Source: Dehalococcoidia bacterium
Lineage (GTDB): Bacteria; Chloroflexota; Dehalococcoidia; SpSt-223
Assembly (NCBI GenBank): GCA_026003895.1
Contig: BPIC01000006.1
Span: 186,001-250,000 of the forward strand
Reading direction: 5' to 3'
DNA: 64,000 nucleotides
Positions 36,154-45,487 of this stretch are shown here, one piece after another; position 1 is the stretch's first letter, and the number at the start of each line of letters is the position of its first letter. A model generated the notes under the pieces. The model had not been told where the DNA came from. It ran no database searches and worked only from the letters and a program-made list of their open reading frames with translations. The translations under genes were made by a program, and so were the position numbers.

Positions 36154-36534
36154 GTGAACATCCCAGAAGAGCTTGGGTACACCAAGGAGCACGAATGGGT
36201 GCGGTTTAACGACGACGGAACGGTGACGATGGGGATCACCGAATTCGCCACCGATCAGCTTGGTGACGTCGTTTACGTCGATCTCCCGCCAGTCGGAACG
36301 ACGGTACGGCAGTTCGAAAAGTTCGGCGAAATCGAGTCGGTCAAGGCGGTGTCTGAGCTGTTTTCGGGCATCTCTGGCGAAGTGGTGGAAGTTAACGAAA
36401 AGCTTGGCGACCAGCCGGAGTTAGTCAATTCCGATCCGTATGGCGAGGGCTGGATGCTGCGCGTCCGGCCATCCAACCCGGCCGAGCGGGACAATCTGCT
36501 CTCCGCCGCCGATTATGGAGCCCTGACCGCGTGA
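36154..36534 (+). CDS. gcvH: Glycine cleavage system H protein
   Basis: This lipoyl carrier shuttles the aminomethyl group between P and T proteins. Starting from the GTG at 36154 the protein is 126 residues and begins with NIPEELGYTKEHEWVRF, as H proteins do. The lipoylated Lys is in GEIESVKAVSELFSG (about residue 60). FATDQLGDVVYVDLP and DPYGEGWMLRV are further signatures. GAGG precedes the start by nine bases. Upstream in-frame starts (36106, 36139) would add non-conserved residues. Its stop overlaps gcvPA as GTGA, so the unit is coupled. Confidence 0.95.
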   Translation: MNIPEELGYTKEHEWVRFNDDGTVTMGITEFATDQLGDVVYVDLPPVGTTVRQFEKFGEIESVKAVSELFSGISGEVVEVNEKLGDQPELVNSDPYGEGWMLRVRPSNPAERDNLLSAADYGALTA

Positions 36535-37880
36535 CCACTGCCCACCCGCAGACGACTCGCCGATCGCGAACGAGCTACGTGCCGCATACCGAGGCCGACC
36601 GTCGCCAAATGCTGGAGACGATCGGCGTGGCATCGATTGAAGACCTGTTTGTCGACATCCCTGCTGCCCTGCGTAATCCGACGCTCCGGCTGCCGGACGG
36701 GATGTCGGAGATGGAGGTGTTGGCGCACGTCGAACAGCTCGCCGAGCGCAACGTCACGGTCGACCGGTTGCCCTCGTTCCTCGGGGCGGGTGCCTACCGG
36801 CATTTCATTCCGAGCGCCGTCTGGCAGCTCGTCGGCCGGAACGAGTTCTACACCTCCTACACCCCCTATCAGCCGGAGGTGGCGCAAGGCACGCTTCAGG
36901 CGATGTACGAGTTCCAATCCTTCGTCGCGCTGCTCACCGGTATGGAGGTCGCCAACGCCTCGGTCTACGACGGCGCAAGCGGGCTTGCCGAGGCGATGCT
37001 GATGGCGGTGCGCCTCACCAACCGACCGCGGGTTGCCCTCGCCGCCAGCGTGCATCCGGACTATCTCAGGACGGTTGAGACGTACCTCGTTCCTCAAGGA
37101 ATTGCGGTCGAACGGTTCGATCCTGCCGCACCGCCCGACGCGAGTGGGTTCGCCTGCCTCGCGATTCAGCAGCCGTCGTTCGAGGGGTTCCTCGTTCCGG
37201 CTGAGCAAGTTGGGGAGGCCGCCCATGCCGGCGGGGCGCTCTTCGTCGTCGCCGCCGACGCGCTGTCGCTGGGCATGCTGCGGCCGCCTGGCGACTACGG
37301 AGCCGACATCGTGGTCGGCGAGGCGCAATCGTGCGGCGTGCCGCTGCAATTCGGCGGCCCCTACGTCGGCATCTTCGCCTGTAAGCAGAAGTACATTCGG
37401 CAGCTGCCGGGCCGGCTCGTCGGCGGCACGGTCGATCACGAAGGCCGGCGCGGCTATGTCCTCACCCTTCAGGCCCGGGAGCAACACATCCGCCGCGAGC
37501 GAGCGACGAGCAACATCTGCACCAGCCAAGGCCTGATCGCGCTCGCGGCGACGATCTATCTCGCGCTGCTCGGCAAAGAGGGGGTCCGCCAAGTCGCGGA
37601 ACTGTGCTACCACAAGGCCCATTACGCGGCATCCCTCCTCACCGCGATTCCGGGAGTGCGACTCGCCAGACCGGATCCCTTTTGGTGCGAGTTCACGCTC
37701 CAATTGCCCCTCCCACCCAGCGTCGTGAACCAGAAGCTGCTCGACCGCGGCATCCTCGGTGGATTGGACATCTCCGACCGCATCCCGAACGGGTGGCTCG
37801 TCTGCGTCACCGAAGTGAACAGTCGCGACGAGATTGAGCGACTGGCGGCCGAGACCCGGGCGATTGTGGAGGGTCGATGA
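36531..37880 (+). CDS. gcvPA: Glycine dehydrogenase (decarboxylating) subunit 1
   Basis: This is the N-terminal half of the P protein, as a separate subunit of 449 residues. It opens with [19 protein letters not shown] and has [18 protein letters not shown] and [20 protein letters not shown], all typical of GcvPA. The pyridoxal-phosphate Lys is in the partner GcvPB. The complex decarboxylates glycine and loads H protein. Bacteria with split GcvP are common in Chloroflexota, Firmicutes and thermophiles. It starts with GTG overlapping gcvH and ends with an ATGA overlap into gcvPB. Confidence 0.95.
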   Translation: MTTAHPQTTRRSRTSYVPHTEADRRQMLETIGVASIEDLFVDIPAALRNPTLRLPDGMSEMEVLAHVEQLAERNVTVDRLPSFLGAGAYRHFIPSAVWQLVGRNEFYTSYTPYQPEVAQGTLQAMYEFQSFVALLTGMEVANASVYDGASGLAEAMLMAVRLTNRPRVALAASVHPDYLRTVETYLVPQGIAVERFDPAAPPDASGFACLAIQQPSFEGFLVPAEQVGEAAHAGGALFVVAADALSLGMLRPPGDYGADIVVGEAQSCGVPLQFGGPYVGIFACKQKYIRQLPGRLVGGTVDHEGRRGYVLTLQAREQHIRRERATSNICTSQGLIALAATIYLALLGKEGVRQVAELCYHKAHYAASLLTAIPGVRLARPDPFWCEFTLQLPLPPSVVNQKLLDRGILGGLDISDRIPNGWLVCVTEVNSRDEIERLAAETRAIVEGR

Positions 37881-39313
37881 GCGAGCCCGTCATCTTTGAG
37901 CGCTCGCAGCCGGGACGGCGAGGCGTGGCGCTGCCACCGCTCGACGTTCCCGAAGCACCGCCGCTTCCCGCCGAGTTCCGGCGCGACGACCTGCCCCTGC
38001 CCGAAGTCAGCGAGCTCGATGTCGTCCGCCATTACGTCCGGCTCTCCCAGCTAAATTTCGCGATCGATAGCGTCTTTTACCCGCTCGGGTCGTGCACGAT
38101 GAAATACAACCCCAAGGTGCACGAAGACGCGGCGCGGCTGCGCGGGTTCCAGCAAATTCACCCGCTCCAGCCGGCCGAGACCGTGCAAGGCGCGCTCGAG
38201 CTGATGTTCCGCCTTCAGGAGGCGCTCGGCGAGATCAGCGGGCTCCCCGCGGTATCGCTCCAGCCGGCAGCAGGTGCGCAGGGCGAGCTGACCGGCATTT
38301 TGATGATCCGGGCCCTCCACCGCGACCGAGGAGAGACAGGCCGGAGGGTTGTCCTCGTCCCCGAGTCGGCGCACGGCACCAACCCGGCGACGGCCGCCAT
38401 GGCGGGCTTCACGGTCAAGCCCGTTCGCGCCGACCGCGCCGGCAACGTCGACCTCGACCATCTGCGGTCGCTCCTCGGACCGGACGTCGCAGCAATGATG
38501 CTCACCCAGCCAAGCACACTCGGCCTCTTCGACCCAAACATCGAAGAGATCGCGGCACAGGTTCACGCAAGCGGGGCGCTGCTCTACGGAGACGGCGCGA
38601 ATCTCAACGCGATCCTCGGCAAGGTGAAGCCCGGCGAATCAGGGTTCGACGTGATCCACATCAACCTTCACAAAACGTTCACGACCCCGCACGGCGGGGG
38701 CGGACCCGGCGCCGGACCCGTTTGCGCCTCGCCGGCGCTCGCGCCGTACCTTCCCGACCCAGTCGTCGGCGAGCGTGACGGCCAGTACGTGTATCTCCAC
38801 CCGCCAAAATCGATTGGCAAGGTGCGCGCCTTCCACGGCCATTTCGGGATGTTTGTGCGCGCCTACACGTACATTCGCTCGCTCGGAGCGGACGGCCTGC
38901 GGGAGGTAAGCGAGCACGCAGTGCTGAACGCCAACTATGTCCGATCCCGGCTCCAGGACCTCTACGAACTGCCCTACGACCGAATCTGCATGCACGAGGT
39001 TGTGTTCTCCGGCAGCCGCCAGAAACAGCAGCACGGTATCCGCACGCTCGATATCGCCAAGCGCTTGATCGACTACGGGTACCACCCGCCGACGATCTAC
39101 TTCCCGCTCGTAGTCGACGAAGCGCTGATGATCGAGCCGACGGAGACCGAGAGCAAAGAAACCCTCGACGGGTTCATCGAGGCGATGCGCGCGATTGCCG
39201 CCGAGGCAGCAACCGACCCCGAGTTGCTGAAAGCGGCGCCGACGACGACACCGGTTGGTCGGCTCGACGAAGCTCAAGCCGCTCGCCGACCGGATCTTCG
39301 CTGGCAGCCCTAG
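37877..39313 (+). CDS. gcvPB: Glycine dehydrogenase (decarboxylating) subunit 2
   Basis: This is the PLP-carrying half of split glycine decarboxylase, of 478 residues. [20 protein letters not shown] near residue 60 and the PLP Lys in [20 protein letters not shown] (about 270) are diagnostic. [20 protein letters not shown] aligns with the aminotransferase fold. With gcvH and gcvPA it forms a complete P-H unit. No gcvT (aminomethyltransferase) follows, and lpd is not in the window either, so both must lie elsewhere. The region after the stop (39314-39713) has no recognisable gene. Confidence 0.95.
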   Translation: MSEPVIFERSQPGRRGVALPPLDVPEAPPLPAEFRRDDLPLPEVSELDVVRHYVRLSQLNFAIDSVFYPLGSCTMKYNPKVHEDAARLRGFQQIHPLQPAETVQGALELMFRLQEALGEISGLPAVSLQPAAGAQGELTGILMIRALHRDRGETGRRVVLVPESAHGTNPATAAMAGFTVKPVRADRAGNVDLDHLRSLLGPDVAAMMLTQPSTLGLFDPNIEEIAAQVHASGALLYGDGANLNAILGKVKPGESGFDVIHINLHKTFTTPHGGGGPGAGPVCASPALAPYLPDPVVGERDGQYVYLHPPKSIGKVRAFHGHFGMFVRAYTYIRSLGADGLREVSEHAVLNANYVRSRLQDLYELPYDRICMHEVVFSGSRQKQQHGIRTLDIAKRLIDYGYHPPTIYFPLVVDEALMIEPTETESKETLDGFIEAMRAIAAEAATDPELLKAAPTTTPVGRLDEAQAARRPDLRWQP

Positions 39314-39713
39314 CACCCGAGAGCACGCTTTCGAGTAGCAGCCAGCTTCCTTGACCGCGTTTCCAGCCAGGGGCGAGCAACGCCGCCGAGCCGGCGGACA
39401 ACCGCGGAGCGCCGGCCGCGCTACCTAGCCGCGCAGGCGTCCTCAACGCCCTGACACCATCGCCATGGCGCACCTCCCCCGGCCTGACGAGCGTGGTCCG
39501 CGCCCGGGCACGGTGACGCAAGGATAGGTGCGGCGGGACCACTGGTGCGCGTGCTGAGGCCGTCGGAGGAGCGCCAGCCGCGGACCGCCTGCGCGACCAA
39601 CGCCATCGTCAGAACTGTGATCCGGCCCCAACGATCGTTCTCGCGCCCTTGGAGCAATGCAGAAGACCGAGGGGCGTCTTCCTGCGTGCTATGCTCGCCG
39701 CACGGAGGAGGCG
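39314..39713. other. Gene-free stretch after gcvPB
   Basis: Roughly 400 bases with only short GC-rich open frames. No tRNA, clear terminator or repeat is visible. GGAGGAG just before 39714 is the ribosome binding site of the next gene. Confidence 0.35.
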
Positions 39714-40761
39714 ATGAAGATCGGAATTGCCGCGAGCTTTCGCGTGAAAGCCCGAGCCAGTTGGGATGACGCGGTCGAGTATCTCGCTTGGCTGGCCTGC
39801 TACGGTGACGATCATGGGTACGCCAATCTCTGGATGACCGAGCATCACTTCACCGAGCAGGCTGGCGCGGGCTCACCAGCAGTCGTGCTTGGCTATCTCG
39901 CAGCACAGACGAGGCGGATTCGGCTTGGCGGAGCGGTGATGCTGGTGCCGTTCTATCACCCTGTGCGGCTCGCGGAGGAGCTGCTGCTGGTCGACCGGCT
40001 GTCGCGCGGACGGCTGGACGTGGGCATCGGCCGCGGCCATGCGCCGATCGAAACGGCCGTGCTCTGTCCTGACCCGGAGCGTGCCGCCGATTTGTTCGAT
40101 GATGGCGTCGCTGTCCTCGAAGCCGCTTTTCGCGGGGACTCGTTCCGGTTTGAGGGGGCGTACTGGCACTTCCCCGAGATTCGGATCTTTCCTCCTCCCG
40201 TCCAGCGGCGGACCGACGACAGCAGCGGCCCACCGTTCTATATGCCGGTCACCTCTCCCCGGTCGATTGAATTTGCGGCGCGCCACGGCATTATTCCGCT
40301 CGTCGGCTATCGTGAGCCGCGCGAGGCGACTGAGGTGCTCGGCCGCTACGCCGAGGCGGCGCGCGCCGCCGGCCACGACGACGCGCGCGTCGCGTGGTTG
40401 CTTGATCGGGTGGCGACGAACCGCTTTGTGCTGGTCGCCGACTCGCGCGACGAAGCCGAGGCGCTGACCTCGCGCCGAGCTTGCCTATCCAAGCTATTCG
40501 CATCAGATGTACGGTCTGCCGGTCGGCGATCCCGGGTTTCAGCCGATCCTGCCAGAGTCCCTGCCGCCGCTCGACACGCCGACCGAGCAGCTCGCGGCGA
40601 CCGCAATTTTTGGCACCCGTGACGATGTGATCGACCAGATCCGGGCACTCGAATCGTTGGGCGTCCGGCACTTGTCGGTCGCCTTCTCGTTCCGCTCGCC
40701 GCCGGAGGTGAGCAAGGAGCGTGTCGAACGCTTTACCCGCGAGGTGCTACCTCACGTCTGA
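39714..40761 (+). pseudogene. LLM-class flavin-dependent monooxygenase, frameshifted
   Basis: From ATG 39714 (GGAGGAG upstream) the protein is a typical LLM enzyme: GYANLWMTEHHFTEQAG, RIRLGGAVMLVPFYHPVRLA and LSRGRLDVGIGRGH. After SRDEAEALT, at about 40468-40476, the frame changes. In the other frame the sequence continues as AELAYPSYSHQMYGLPVGD and TRDDVIDQIRALESLGV, with a good family C-terminus ending at 40761. The total length is 3n+1, consistent with one extra base. Either the gene is broken, the assembly is wrong, or ribosomes shift. The end overlaps the convergent MarR gene by 15 bases. Confidence 0.8.
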
Positions 40762-41238
40762 GGACACGTCCCCGGCACCGGTAGGCCGACGCTCCTCGGC
40801 GATAGCGTGTTGGGCAGCTACCAGCGCCTCGAGTCCGTGGCGAAGGGCAGCAAGCGTCGGTGGATCGAGCCGGCTCAGCGCGGCGCGAAGCGCATGGAGG
40901 GGTCCGTGTTTGAAGCGGTCGACGAGCTCTTGCCCTGCTGGGCTGAGCCGGGCGAACGTCCGGCGCCGGTCGGTCGGATCGTCGAACCGCTCGACCAGCC
41001 CCACATTCACGAGCCGGTCGACGACGTGGCTCGCCGCCGGCAAGCCGACGCCCATCCGGCGCGCGAGCTCGCTGATCGTCGCCGGCTGAGCATGGTCGAC
41101 CGTGAGCAGCGTTCGGAACTGCGCCATCGACAGATCGAAGAGCGGCTGCTCGTGGGGATCGATTGATGTCTGGACGAGCTCGGCATGCCGCCGCATCAAA
41201 TCGATCACCGCTTCGACCGCGGAGGGCGACGGATCCAT
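40747..41238 (-). CDS. MarR-family transcriptional regulator
   Basis: The 163-residue protein is a small dimeric winged-helix regulator. The helix-turn-helix is in QPATISELARRMGVGLPAASHVVDRLVNVGLVERF, and the wing contains DPTDRRRTFARLSP, the classic MarR Asp-Arg motif. Such proteins repress drug-efflux or aromatic-stress genes and release DNA on ligand binding. Its own target is unknown; it lies convergent with the broken LLM gene and divergent from a second MarR and efflux-type operon. ATG at 41238 is used; a GTG at 41247 is possible. Confidence 0.88.
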   Translation of the reverse strand: MDPSPSAVEAVIDLMRRHAELVQTSIDPHEQPLFDLSMAQFRTLLTVDHAQPATISELARRMGVGLPAASHVVDRLVNVGLVERFDDPTDRRRTFARLSPAGQELVDRFKHGPLHALRAALSRLDPPTLAALRHGLEALVAAQHAIAEERRPTGAGDVSSDVR

Positions 41239-41580
41239 ACACCGCACAGTGTACCCGACCCGACCGACAGTTGATGGCGGGGACTCGTGGGATGGTGTAC
41301 GCTCGTCAAAGCATTGAACACCGGCGAACCATCGTCACCGGTCCGCACGGGACTGTCGATCCTCCGCCAATGAAGCGGGCGCGGTGCTGAATCTGCAGGA
41401 TAAGCACGGTGGAATCTTGGCGTGTTCCTAACCAATGTGTCCGAAAGTCCAGTAGTCCGGCCGGTCGGTGAGCAGTTGACACCAACGCGAAGGTACCGAG
41501 TACACTACCGGCCGCGCCCGAACGCCGAGCGTGGATCCGCCCCGGCGCTGAAGCTTGGCGCGCGGATTGAGGCAGTCGCC
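41239..41580. other. Intergenic region between two divergent MarR genes
   Basis: It probably holds both promoters. On the plus strand TTGACA (41476-41481) and TACACT (41501-41506) look like boxes, but the 19-base spacing is long. On the minus strand a TACACT lies at 41249-41254. No other gene is seen. Confidence 0.4.
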
Positions 41581-42051
41581 ATGTCCGAATTGGTGTTCCC
41601 GCTGTTCCTCGATCTGGCCGTGGCGCTCTTCGGTCTTACCGCGCCGGACTGGGCCGCGCTGCCCCTCACAATGCCACAATTCAAGGTGTTGGCGCTCCTG
41701 CTTCGCGGCGACACGCCGACCGTGACCGAGGTCGCCCGCGTGCTGCATGTGACCCCACCGACGGCGTCTGGCATTCTGGACCGCCTTGAGGAGAAGCGGC
41801 TCGTTATCCGCGAGGATGACCCCGCCGATCGGCGCGTCGTCCATGTCCGGCTGGCCGCAGACCGGCAGACGCTCGTCCGCCAGCTGTTCCCGTCGGCCGA
41901 GCGCACGCTAGACAGTCAGTTCGCGGCGCTCGACGAGAGCGAGCGCGATCACCTGGAACACGCGCTGCGGCAGATGCTGGCAGCGCTGCAATCACCGTCC
42001 GCCGAGCGGACACCACTGCGGAGGCCATCCCCGCTGGAGGCCCGTTCATGA
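41581..42051 (+). CDS. MarR-family transcriptional regulator, first gene of an efflux-type operon
   Basis: From the ATG at 41581 this is a 156-residue winged-helix protein. DTPTVTEVARVLHVTPPTASGILDRLEEKRLV forms the HTH and DDPADRRVVHVRL the wing. The frame is open upstream to 41422, but those 53 residues are low in family character. Its stop overlaps the start of the HlyD-type adaptor gene (ATGA), so it probably controls that operon and itself. MarR repressors next to adaptor or permease genes usually answer to toxic small molecules. The exact ligand is unknown. Confidence 0.85.
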   Translation: MSELVFPLFLDLAVALFGLTAPDWAALPLTMPQFKVLALLLRGDTPTVTEVARVLHVTPPTASGILDRLEEKRLVIREDDPADRRVVHVRLAADRQTLVRQLFPSAERTLDSQFAALDESERDHLEHALRQMLAALQSPSAERTPLRRPSPLEARS

Positions 42052-43547
42052 GCTATCGCCAACTTGCCCTGGCCGGCACGGTCGGGCTCCTTCTCCTCAC
42101 GTCAGTCACCGCCTGCCAGCAGCAGAGTCAGCAAAGCCCGCCGTCCGGTCCGCCGCAACAGCAGCAGCCCACTGCCCCGCGCGCCGTCGAGGTCGACGTA
42201 CGCAACGCCCAACGCGGCAACATTCAAGCCTCGTTCTCCTACACCGGCGACGTGCGTGCCAAAGCGCAGGTCGCCGTCATCCCTCGCGTCTCGGCGCGCA
42301 TCGAGCGAGTGAACGTCGACATTGGCTCCGAGGTCCGGCGCGGCGACGTGATCGCCGAACTCGACCGGACGACCCTTCAAGCGCAGCTTCGTCAAGCGCA
42401 GGGCAGCCTGCAATCCGCCCAAGCACGGCTCGAGGGACTTCAGAACCCGCGAGCGGAAGATATCGCCATCGCCCGCGCCAACCTGATCGCCGCCCAAGAT
42501 CGGCTCGACAAGCTGCTCAACCCGCCGGCGACCGAACTCGAGGCGCTCCGCGTCGCAGTTGCCAATGCCGAAGCATCGTTGAAGCAGGCGCAAGCCAACT
42601 ACGACCGCATCGCCTTCGAGCCGGACGCCGGCCGGCGTCCGGAAGCCGTCCAACTCGAACAGGCGACGAACAACTACAACGCTGCGGTCGCCAACCTGCG
42701 CAATCGCACCAACCCGCCCCAGCAAGACGTTGACGTGGCACGCCAGGCGGTGGTGACCGCCGAAGAACAGTTGAAAAAGGCGCTCCAGCCCGCGACGGAG
42801 GCCGACTTAGCGGCACAGCGTGGAGCGGTGACGAGCGCGGCAGCGAGCGTCGAAGTCGCTCAGATCAACGTCAACGAGGCGACGATCCGAGCTCCGATCG
42901 ATGGCATCATTGCCGACCGCCCGCAGCCGGTTGGCGCGACGACGTCCACGCAGCAGGCGATCGTGACGATCGTTTCGAAGGATGTTGAGATCGTCTTGCC
43001 GGTCGAAGAGACCCGGCTGCCGGATCTGGCCGTCGGCACGCCGGCCGTGATCAACGTTCCTGCCTACCCGGGGCAAGACATCCCAGGCACCGTCGCCAGT
43101 ATCGCCCCGACCGTCGATCAGCGCAGCCGAACCGTCTCGGTCCGGGTCGAGCCGGTCGATCAGGACGGACGATTGCGCCCCGGGATGTTCGCTCAGGTGC
43201 GGCTGATTACCCGCGATCGGCAGAACGTGCTGACCGTTCCCCGCGAAGCGGTCGTCCAGCGCAACAATCAGAACGTCGTCTTCACCGTGGTGGATGGCCG
43301 GGCGCGGCAGACGCCGGTTGAGGTCGGCGTGTCCGACGACCGCAATATTGAGATCCGGAGCGGCCTTGATCAAGGCGTACCCGTCATCATCTCGGGCTTG
43401 AACACGCTGCGTGACGGCGATGTTGTCACTCCGCGCCGGACCGCACCGGGCGGCGGCCAAGCCCCGGGCGCACCAACACCCGGCGCCGGGACGCCGCGTC
43501 CGGCGGGCAGTCCACCAGCGGCTTCGCCAACGGCGGGGACACGGTGA
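42048..43547 (+). CDS. HlyD/RND-type membrane fusion (adaptor) lipoprotein
   Basis: The 499-residue protein has a lipoprotein signal (LLLLTSVTAC, lipid Cys at about 24), then a Gln/Pro-rich linker. The periplasmic adaptor body follows: a lipoyl half (VIPRVSARIERVNVDIGSEV), long coiled-coil hairpins rich in Gln/Ala (about 100-275), and the second lipoyl half IRAPIDGIIADRPQPVGA. The beta-barrel VDQRSRTVSVRV and a Gly/Pro/Ala-rich tail (about 460-499) complete it. Adaptors link a pump to an exit channel, or serve ABC efflux in monoderm bacteria. No permease or ATPase gene lies next to it. Confidence 0.85.
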   Translation: MSYRQLALAGTVGLLLLTSVTACQQQSQQSPPSGPPQQQQPTAPRAVEVDVRNAQRGNIQASFSYTGDVRAKAQVAVIPRVSARIERVNVDIGSEVRRGDVIAELDRTTLQAQLRQAQGSLQSAQARLEGLQNPRAEDIAIARANLIAAQDRLDKLLNPPATELEALRVAVANAEASLKQAQANYDRIAFEPDAGRRPEAVQLEQATNNYNAAVANLRNRTNPPQQDVDVARQAVVTAEEQLKKALQPATEADLAAQRGAVTSAAASVEVAQINVNEATIRAPIDGIIADRPQPVGATTSTQQAIVTIVSKDVEIVLPVEETRLPDLAVGTPAVINVPAYPGQDIPGTVASIAPTVDQRSRTVSVRVEPVDQDGRLRPGMFAQVRLITRDRQNVLTVPREAVVQRNNQNVVFTVVDGRARQTPVEVGVSDDRNIEIRSGLDQGVPVIISGLNTLRDGDVVTPRRTAPGGGQAPGAPTPGAGTPRPAGSPPAASPTAGTR

Positions 43548-45037
43548 TGCGGCGCATCGCGCTGGCGGCGCTCCTCGCGCTGCTCGTTCCGCTCTCCTCG
43601 GCCTCAGCGCAAGAACTCTTCGAATATTTCTCAGAGACGGGCCACTACGTTCAAGGCGACTACCTCGCGTGGTATCGAGCCAAGGGTGGGGCGGAGGTGC
43701 TGGGCTTTCCGCGAACGCCCGATTTCCGGGAGCGCGACCGGCTGGTCCAATATTTTCAGACCATCCGCCTCGAATGGGACTGCGGCCCGGACGGACGCGA
43801 CCCCTGCCGGCTGCGCCCCGGCACGCTCGGTGAGGAGATCTACGGGAAGAAGGTCGACCTCCCACCAGACCGGCAAACGCCCGGCATCTCAACCGGCGAG
43901 TCAACCTTCTTTGGCGAGACGAATACGGTCGTCGAAGGGGCGTTCTGGCGCGTCTTCCGCCAACTCGGTGGGCTGGAGTTCTTCGGCTATCCGCTCACCA
44001 ATCAAGTCAATGAAGCTGGACAGACGGTCCAGTGGTTCCAGCGGGCGCGGCTGCAGCTCGACGGCGACGGTGTCGTCCGGCTGTCGGCCCTCGGCGATTA
44101 TTGGATCGACACACTGCGTCGCGTGCCAGCGCCCTATCTCGTGCGGCGTCCCGCCCCCGCGCCGGTTCCGGCGGTGCCGATCACAGGACGACAGCCGGTT
44201 GGCCGCTTCTACTTCCAAACTGCCGCCGGGCAGATCGTCGCGGTGAACGCTGACGGCACCGACGAGCGCGTGGTGACCACGGGAAGCGAGCCGTCCGTTT
44301 CGCCCGATGGCACGCAGCTCGCCTTGAGCCGTAGCGGGCCGGACAGCATCTGGATCCGTGACTTGCGCAGCGGCGAGGAGCGACAAGTCGTCGCGTTGCC
44401 GGGCGTTCGGAGCCCGGTTTGGTCACCGGACGGCACGCGCCTCGCGATATTGAAGGGAAAGGAAGATCCGGTGTTGCGGCTCGACCCGGCGACCCGCCGG
44501 CCCCGCTGGATGCTCGAGGAGCATTACGCGATCGCGGTCGTCGATGTGGCGAGCGGCACGGTGCAAGACATCCCAAGCCAAACGTTCAGCGCCTATCCGA
44601 GCTGGTCGCCGGATGGCCGGCAGATCGTCTTCGATGGCAACACCGGCCTCTACATCGTCGAGCCGACCGGCGCCGGCGAGCCACGGGTGATCCCCGGCAC
44701 GAACAATCAATACACGATGCCGGCGTGGTCCCCAGATGGGAGCGTGATTGCTTTCGCGCTTCGCCGTGCAGACCATTATGACATCGCCCTCATCCGGCCA
44801 GACGGCGGCGGAGTCCGTTTGCTCACCGAGAGCCCATCACTCCTTCGAGCGAGCAACAATGTCGCGCCGGCGTGGTCGCCGGATGGCCGGCAGATCGTCT
44901 TTCTGTCGGACCGCGACGGGTCGTGGCAGCTCTACACTGTGGACGTGGATGGCCGAAACCTGCGGCCGGTCTTCGCGGGAGACCGAGTCTTCACGTTCAG
45001 CTACGGCGACGAGCGACTGGTGGCCTGGGGACGCTAA
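43547..45037 (+). CDS. Secreted PD40 beta-propeller protein with LGFP-like N-terminal modules
   Basis: The 496-residue protein has a signal peptide ending in SASAQE. Two N-terminal repeats follow, one containing GGAEVLGFPRTPDF and LVQYFQTIRLEW, the other GLEFFGYPLTNQVN and VQWFQRARLQL. They resemble LGFP modules. After a Pro-rich linker (about 205-215) come at least five PD40/WD40-like blades with WSPDGTRLAI, WSPDGRQIVF, WSPDGSVIAF and similar, forming a TolB-like beta-propeller. It is likely extracytoplasmic, perhaps binding protein or glycan. It may start at GTG 43544 or ATG 43547; both overlap the adaptor stop. It ends in a TAATG overlap with the ClpN-like gene. Confidence 0.8.
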   Translation: MRRIALAALLALLVPLSSASAQELFEYFSETGHYVQGDYLAWYRAKGGAEVLGFPRTPDFRERDRLVQYFQTIRLEWDCGPDGRDPCRLRPGTLGEEIYGKKVDLPPDRQTPGISTGESTFFGETNTVVEGAFWRVFRQLGGLEFFGYPLTNQVNEAGQTVQWFQRARLQLDGDGVVRLSALGDYWIDTLRRVPAPYLVRRPAPAPVPAVPITGRQPVGRFYFQTAAGQIVAVNADGTDERVVTTGSEPSVSPDGTQLALSRSGPDSIWIRDLRSGEERQVVALPGVRSPVWSPDGTRLAILKGKEDPVLRLDPATRRPRWMLEEHYAIAVVDVASGTVQDIPSQTFSAYPSWSPDGRQIVFDGNTGLYIVEPTGAGEPRVIPGTNNQYTMPAWSPDGSVIAFALRRADHYDIALIRPDGGGVRLLTESPSLLRASNNVAPAWSPDGRQIVFLSDRDGSWQLYTVDVDGRNLRPVFAGDRVFTFSYGDERLVAWGR

Positions 45038-45408
45038 TGGACCGCTCACGCTACAGCGCCGAAGCCCAGCGAATTCTCGACTATGCCGACGAGGAAGCGC
45101 GGGCGCTCCGGCACGGTCAGATCGGCACTCACCATTTTCTGATTGCGCTTGTTCGCGCCGGTGCGTTTCCCGGCGACGAACGTGAAGCGCGCCTCTACGT
45201 CCGGGAAGCAACCTTTGAGCTCGAACCACGCCTCGATCAGTTGCCGGAGTCCCTGCCCTATTCGTACGGTAGTCAGCGCTTTCTTGAACGTGCCGAGCAG
45301 TACGCCGGTGCGTCATTGGTCACGCCCGAACATCTTGCCGAATCGCTCAAACACCAGAGCGGCCATGTCGTCAGCGTGCTTCACCGAATGGGCATCTTCC
45401 TCTACTGA
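45037..45408 (+). CDS. Free-standing Clp N-terminal domain protein
   Basis: The 123-residue protein is a Clp_N repeat domain: RYSAEAQRILDYADEEARAL and GTHHFLIALVRAG match the first repeat, and SQRFLERAEQYAGASLVTPEHLAESL the second. In ClpC/ClpA this domain binds adaptors and substrates ahead of two AAA rings. Here there is no ATPase, so it may act as an adaptor, a decoy, or a regulator of Clp proteases (as ClpS-like proteins do). It starts one base into the TAA of the previous gene and follows a secreted protein, an odd pairing. No other clp gene lies in the window. Confidence 0.75.
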   Translation: MDRSRYSAEAQRILDYADEEARALRHGQIGTHHFLIALVRAGAFPGDEREARLYVREATFELEPRLDQLPESLPYSYGSQRFLERAEQYAGASLVTPEHLAESLKHQSGHVVSVLHRMGIFLY

Positions 45409-45487
45409 GGACCCGACGACTGCGGATACGTGCGCCCGTCCAAGCGCTCGGCAGCCCATCGCATCTCGCTGACTCACCCCGCTCGGC

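Noticed and set aside
41476..41506. TTGACA-TACACT promoter for the second MarR gene
   Set aside because: Boxes are good but the 19-base spacing is longer than usual, so it is mentioned only as part of the intergenic region.
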